A stretch of 64,000 nucleotides of DNA, taken from positions 1 through 64,000 of the forward strand of contig NZ_SMKU01000004.1 of assembly GCF_004349215.1 (NCBI RefSeq), written 5' to 3'. This DNA is from Actinomadura rubrisoli (GTDB taxonomy: Bacteria; Actinomycetota; Actinomycetes; Streptosporangiales; Streptosporangiaceae). Made by a program: the position numbers and the translations under genes. The notes below the pieces were generated by a model. It was not told the DNA's origin, made no database searches, and saw only the letters and a program-made list of their open reading frames with translations. This document shows, piece after piece, positions 60,043 to 64,000 of this stretch (its first letter is position 1; each line of letters begins with the position of its first letter).

Positions 60043-61566
60043 ATGATCGAGAACCAACCCCCCGGCCCCGCCCCGGCCCCTGTCACGGGCGACGCGGACG
60101 ACGACGCGCGCCTGCGGGAACTCGGCTACGAGCAGCGGCTCAGCCGGCGGCTGGGGGTGTTCGGCTCCGTCGCCATGGGCTTCGCGACGATCTCACCGGT
60201 GGTGGGCCTGTACGCGGTGGCCGTGGTCGGGACGGTGGTGGCGGGCCCGATGTGGGTGTGGACGCTGCCCGTCTGCCTGGCGGGCCAGTGCCTGCTGCTG
60301 ACCGTCTACTCCGAGCTGGCGTCCGAGTTCCCGATCTCGGGCGGCCCCTACCAGTGGACCCGCAGGCTGATCGGCCCGTCCTACGCCTGGCTGACCGGGT
60401 GGGTGTCGCTGTGCGGCTACCTGGCTGCGAACACCACCATCGCCTACCTGTCCACGCCGTGGTTCCTCGCCCTGTTCGAGATCAGGCCGACGGCGCACCT
60501 CCAGGTCGCGGTCGCCGCCGTGTTCATCCTGGGGTGCTCGCTGGTGAACGCGCTGGGCATCGACGTGCTGCGCCGCGTCCTGAACGCCGGCATCGCCGCC
60601 GAGGCCGTCGCCTCGGTGGGGATCGGCCTGGCGCTGCTGCTGGTGTTCCGGACGCAGCCCTGGTCGCTGCTCACGGGCACCCTGGGCGCCGAGGCGGGGT
60701 CGGGCGGATCGGTGCCCGCGGCGATGCTGGCGGCGCTGGCCGTCGGCGGCTGGGCGTTCGTCGGCTTCGACGCCACCACGATGTCCTCGGAGGAGACCCG
60801 GAACGCCGCGCGCCACGTCCCGCGCGCCATCTGGTGGGCGCTGCTCAGCGTCGGCGGCCTGGTGATCCTCAACGCGTTCGCGACCGCCCTCGCCCACCCC
60901 GACCCCGCGAAGGTGGTGTCGGGCGCGGACCCCGATCCGGTGACCACGGCCGTCCTCGCCTCGTTCGGGGACTGGGCGTCCAAGCCGTTCATCTGCGTCG
61001 TGATCGTGGCCTTCGCGGCCTGCGGGCTCGCCGCGCAGGGCGCCAGCGCCCGCGCCGTGTACTCCGTCGCCCGGGACGGGGTGCTCCCCGGCTCGCGCTT
61101 CCTGCGGATCGTCAACCGCAGGCACGCGCCGATCGGCGGCACGGTCGCGGTGACCGCCGCCGGCTGGGCGGGCCTGCTGCTCGCCCTCGACAGCGCCGCC
61201 ATCGGCAGCCTGATCACGTTCGGCACCGCCGGGCTCTACCTGGTGTTCTTCCTGGTGGCCCTGGCCGCGCTGATCAGCCGGGTCCGCGGCACCTGGACGC
61301 CCGCCGGGCACATCCGGCTGGGCACCGCGGGCACCGTCGTCAACGCGCTCGCCGTCCTCTGGCTGGGCCTCCAGTTCATCAACATCACGTGGCCGCGCTC
61401 GGTCCTGGCGCCCCCGGGCGCGCCGTGGTACCAGATCTGGGCCGCCCCGCTGGTCACGGCCGGGCTGCTGGCGCTCGGCGTGCTCTACCTCGTCATCGCC
61501 CGCCCCCAGGAGAAGGTCCGCGCCGGCAGCGCCTTCGCGACCCTGGCCGAGGAGCCGGCGCCGTGA
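60043..61566 (+). CDS. APC-superfamily amino acid/amine permease
   Basis: A 507-residue, 12-span transporter: RRLGVFGSVAMGFATISPVV at span 1, SELASEFPISGGPYQWTRRL, GWAFVGFDATTMSSEETRNA and GASARAVYSVARDGVLPGS are the conserved APC signatures, close to GABA/choline-type permeases. GGAGG lies 7 nt before ATG 60043. It is divergent from the PucR gene and coupled to the amidohydrolase (GTGA). It probably imports the amine or guanidino compound degraded by the locus. Confidence 0.92.
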   Translation: MIENQPPGPAPAPVTGDADDDARLRELGYEQRLSRRLGVFGSVAMGFATISPVVGLYAVAVVGTVVAGPMWVWTLPVCLAGQCLLLTVYSELASEFPISGGPYQWTRRLIGPSYAWLTGWVSLCGYLAANTTIAYLSTPWFLALFEIRPTAHLQVAVAAVFILGCSLVNALGIDVLRRVLNAGIAAEAVASVGIGLALLLVFRTQPWSLLTGTLGAEAGSGGSVPAAMLAALAVGGWAFVGFDATTMSSEETRNAARHVPRAIWWALLSVGGLVILNAFATALAHPDPAKVVSGADPDPVTTAVLASFGDWASKPFICVVIVAFAACGLAAQGASARAVYSVARDGVLPGSRFLRIVNRRHAPIGGTVAVTAAGWAGLLLALDSAAIGSLITFGTAGLYLVFFLVALAALISRVRGTWTPAGHIRLGTAGTVVNALAVLWLGLQFINITWPRSVLAPPGAPWYQIWAAPLVTAGLLALGVLYLVIARPQEKVRAGSAFATLAEEPAP

Positions 61567-63167
61567 CCGGGGCCGATCTGATCATCCGGGACGCCGCCGT
61601 CCGCACCCTCGACCCGGCGCGGCCGAGGGCCACCGCGCTGGCCGTGCGGGCGGGGGAGATCGTCGCGGTCGGCGACGCCGCCGACGTCCGTCCGCACCTC
61701 GGCCCGCGCACGGAGATCGTCGACGGCCGGGGCCTGACGGTCACACCCGGCCTGGTCGACTCCCACCAGCACCCGCTGCTGGGGGTCGCGGGCGACCGGG
61801 GTACCGACGCCGCCGGGGTCACCACGCTGACCGGGTTGATCGACCTGCTCCGCCGGGACTGCCGGCGGCTTCCCCAGGACGCGTGGGTCATCGTCAAGGG
61901 AGTCGAGTACGGCGCCCTCCCGCCGCGGTCCATGCACCGGCGCCTGATCGACGACGCCGTCGCCGGACGGCCCGCCTTCCTGTGGTTCGCCGACGCCCAC
62001 AACGCCCTGATGAGCAGCGAGGGGCTGCGGCGAGCCGGCATCACCGGCCCCGTCGACTTCGGCGACCGGGCCGAGATCGTGGTCGACGAGCACGGCGTTC
62101 CCACGGGTCAGCTCCACGAGATCTCCGCCGTCCTGCTCGGCCAGACGGCCGTGCCGCCGCTGGACGCCGACGAGATCGCCCGCGACGCGGCCCGGCTCTT
62201 CCAAGACCAGGCCGCAGCAGGAATCACCGGCATCCATGTGCTCGACCTGTGGCCCGGCACAGAAACGGTGCTCGACACACTCGACGGCGACGACCGGCTG
62301 CCGGTCCGCGTCCTGCTCGCGCCCTGGGCCCTGCCCGGCGACGTCGATGCCACCCTGGAGACCGTCCGCGCGCTACGGCACCGCGACCGCACCGGCCGGT
62401 GGCGTACCGGCGCCGTCAAGTTCTTCCTGGACGGCACCATCGACGGCGGCTCGGCCTGGCTGCACCAGCCGGACTGCGCAGGGGACGGCGAGCACCCGGT
62501 GTGGAACGACCCCGAACGGTACGACGCGGCCGTGTGCCAGGTCGTCGACATGGGACTTCCCTGCTTCACCCACGCCATCGGCGACCGCGCCGTCACCCAC
62601 GCCCTCGACACCTACGAACGCGCGGGGACACCGATGCACGGCCGCCACCGCATCGAACACGCCGAGATCCTCGCCGAAACGGACATCGCCCGCTTCGCCG
62701 AACTCGACGTCGTCGCCTCCATGCAGCCCACCCACCTGGACTGGACGCTGCCCGACCACACCGACAACTGGTCACGGCGGCTCGGACCGGACCGCTGCCG
62801 GCAGGGCTGGCGCTTCGCCGACATCGTCCGCGCCGGCGGCCGCGTCGCGCTCGGCTCCGACTGGCCCCTGGCCACCTACGACCCCCGCGTCGTCATGGCG
62901 GGCGCCGTCCTCCGCCGGCCGGCCGGGCGGCACCGTCCTCCGGTAGGCGAGGACCAGGCGCTCACCCCCGCCCAGGCACTCGCGGGCTACACCGCCTGGG
63001 CCGCCTACGGCGCGGGCGAGGAGCACCGCGCGGGCCGCATCCGCGAAGGCTTCCAAGCCGACCTCACCCTGTTCGCCGGCGACCCCCTCACCACGCCGCC
63101 CGACGAACTCCCCCACCTCCCGGTGACCATGACGATCGTCGACGGCCGCATCGTCCACCGGACCTGA
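61563..63167 (+). CDS. YtcJ-like amidohydrolase
   Basis: A 534-residue metal-dependent hydrolase of the amidohydrolase_3/YtcJ type: N-terminal beta-sandwich ADLIIRDAAVRTLDP, metal-binding VDSHQHPLLG, VKFFLDGTIDGGSAWL, CFTHAIGDRAV, RHRIEHAEIL and ALGSDWPLATYDP. Related enzymes hydrolyse N-acyl or cyclic amide bonds. GTG start overlaps the permease stop, so uptake and hydrolysis are co-expressed; the substrate may be an N-acylated amine. Confidence 0.92.
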   Translation: MTGADLIIRDAAVRTLDPARPRATALAVRAGEIVAVGDAADVRPHLGPRTEIVDGRGLTVTPGLVDSHQHPLLGVAGDRGTDAAGVTTLTGLIDLLRRDCRRLPQDAWVIVKGVEYGALPPRSMHRRLIDDAVAGRPAFLWFADAHNALMSSEGLRRAGITGPVDFGDRAEIVVDEHGVPTGQLHEISAVLLGQTAVPPLDADEIARDAARLFQDQAAAGITGIHVLDLWPGTETVLDTLDGDDRLPVRVLLAPWALPGDVDATLETVRALRHRDRTGRWRTGAVKFFLDGTIDGGSAWLHQPDCAGDGEHPVWNDPERYDAAVCQVVDMGLPCFTHAIGDRAVTHALDTYERAGTPMHGRHRIEHAEILAETDIARFAELDVVASMQPTHLDWTLPDHTDNWSRRLGPDRCRQGWRFADIVRAGGRVALGSDWPLATYDPRVVMAGAVLRRPAGRHRPPVGEDQALTPAQALAGYTAWAAYGAGEEHRAGRIREGFQADLTLFAGDPLTTPPDELPHLPVTMTIVDGRIVHRT

Positions 63168-63184
63168 CGTCCCGGAGGTCCCTG

Positions 63185-64000
63185 TCAGTTGTCGGCGGAC
63201 CAGCGCAGGATCTCACGCGCGGTCCGGGCGGGGGCCTCACGCGGGACGAAGTGGCCGACGCCTTCCAGCTCCACCCGCTGGTAGAGCCGGGGGAACAACT
63301 CGTCCTTGCCCTCGCTGGTCGACGGCAGGTTGTCGCCGTCCTCGGCGCCGTGCAGGACCAGGGTCGGCACCTGGACGGCCGGGACGTCCGCGAGGCGCTT
63401 CTCGGTGTCGGCGTAGGCCGGGTCGCCGGGGTGCTCGCCCCAGCGGTGCAGGTAGGCGCTGACGGTGATGTCCGGCCAGTCGTCGTTGTCCCACGCCCGC
63501 GCGGCCTGGTCGAACTCGGCGTCGGAGAACCGCCAGCCCGGCGACCAGCTCTCCCACAGGTAGCGGCTGAACCCGCGCCGGTCGTCGCGCATGGTGGCCT
63601 GGCCGCGCCCGGTGGCCACGAACCACTCGTACCAGTAGGCGTGCGCGAGCGGGTAGGGCAGCGGCGCGTCCGGTCCGCTGGCGCCGTGACCGGCGGACAT
63701 CGCCACGAGGCAGCGGACGCGCTCGGGGAACAGCGCCCCGGCGACATACCCGGCGCGCGCGCCCCAGTCATGCCCGGCGACGACGACGTCTTCGAGGTCC
63801 AGCGCGTCGAGGAAGTCGCGCAGATCCGTGCCGAGCGCGCCCGCCTGACCGCTGCGCGGCCTGTCCGGCGCACGGAACCGGGTCGCCCCGAACCCGCGCA
63901 AGTGCGGCCGATACACCCGATACCCCTCGGCGACCAGGAGAGGGACCACCTCGTCCCAGCAGTGCACGTCGTCAGGCCAACCGTGCACCGCCACGGCGGC
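63185..64000 (-). CDS. Alpha/beta hydrolase (epoxide hydrolase-like), 5' end outside window
   Basis: The C-terminal 272 residues of an alpha/beta hydrolase are visible; the gene continues past 64000. Oxyanion element VAVHGWPDDVHCW, nucleophile Asp in VVAGHDWGARAGYVAG (HDWG, Asp type as in epoxide hydrolases/dehalogenases), late acid region LVLHGAEDGDNLP and catalytic His in GVGHFVPREAP. Convergent with the amidohydrolase, 17-bp gap. Confidence 0.9.
   Translation of the reverse strand, partial: AAVAVHGWPDDVHCWDEVVPLLVAEGYRVYRPHLRGFGATRFRAPDRPRSGQAGALGTDLRDFLDALDLEDVVVAGHDWGARAGYVAGALFPERVRCLVAMSAGHGASGPDAPLPYPLAHAYWYEWFVATGRGQATMRDDRRGFSRYLWESWSPGWRFSDAEFDQAARAWDNDDWPDITVSAYLHRWGEHPGDPAYADTEKRLADVPAVQVPTLVLHGAEDGDNLPSTSEGKDELFPRLYQRVELEGVGHFVPREAPARTAREILRWSADN

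Noticed and set aside
1-64000. CRISPR arrays, rRNA genes or riboswitches
   Set aside because: No regularly spaced repeats, rRNA-like segments or recognisable riboswitch core sequences were seen.

Overview
The window is high-GC DNA from a filamentous-type actinomycete. Evidence: GC-rich codon use throughout, frequent GTG/TTG starts, gene families typical of the group (AfsR/SARP regulator, SapA-like spore protein, XRE-TPR regulator, WXG100 proteins, F420-type oxidoreductase), and many ATGA/GTGA stop-start overlaps. The genus cannot be fixed from the sequence; nothing separates Streptosporangiales-type from Streptomyces-type genomes.

Layout. 1-520: the 3' end of an unidentified gene, then tRNA-Gly(GCC), tRNA-Cys(GCA) and tRNA-Val(GAC). 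523-1224: a wrecked tyrosine integrase next to tRNA-Val, with a second wrecked copy at 35.45-35.76 kb. 1.6-28.5 kb: a biosynthetic gene cluster in blocks. Block one (2956-9591, +) is HAD phosphatase, sugar-1-P nucleotidyltransferase, sulfotransferase, two Gfo/Idh dehydrogenases around an SDR, and a GT20 glycosyltransferase; an orphan LuxR response regulator lies antisense at its end. Block two (10470-16786, +) is Nudix hydrolase, NDP-sugar epimerase, heptose-7-P-type GHMP kinase, GmhA-like isomerase, GmhB-like phosphatase, transaldolase, class IV aminotransferase and an LLM (F420-type) oxidoreductase. A short minus-strand pair holds a class I aminotransferase and a YggS-type PLP protein. Block three (19.7-28.5 kb, +) is methyltransferase, NRPS A-PCP, C, A-PCP and stand-alone C, MFS exporter and methyltransferase. 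Together they suggest that sedoheptulose-7-P is converted to a nucleotide-activated heptose, decorated, transferred by GT20, and joined to a short NRPS-made acyl or aminoacyl unit. Two NRPS genes look damaged, so the pathway may be inactive in this strain or the sequence may contain errors.

28.5-36.2 kb is a mobile and degenerate zone: a mercuric-reductase-like fragment, remnants of IS5- and IS3-type transposases, a WXG100/T7SS effector-like module, an intact IS5-family element butted against an intact IS701-family element, the second integrase remnant, and an orphan Imm10 immunity gene. 36.5-42.7 kb carries a TPR protein, a stopless fusion of a SufS-type cysteine desulfurase with a methyltransferase, and an XRE-TPR regulator.

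43.1-64.0 kb is more ordinary chromosomal accessory DNA: a MerR regulator with a coupled amidase/AtzG-like/MFS operon, a secreted S41 peptidase, a P450, a SapA-like protein, a peptide-binding lipoprotein with a SARP regulator, and a catabolic locus (PucR regulator, amine oxidase, agmatinase-type ureohydrolase, internally deleted aldehyde dehydrogenase, divergent APC permease and YtcJ-type amidohydrolase). It ends in an alpha/beta hydrolase cut by the window edge.
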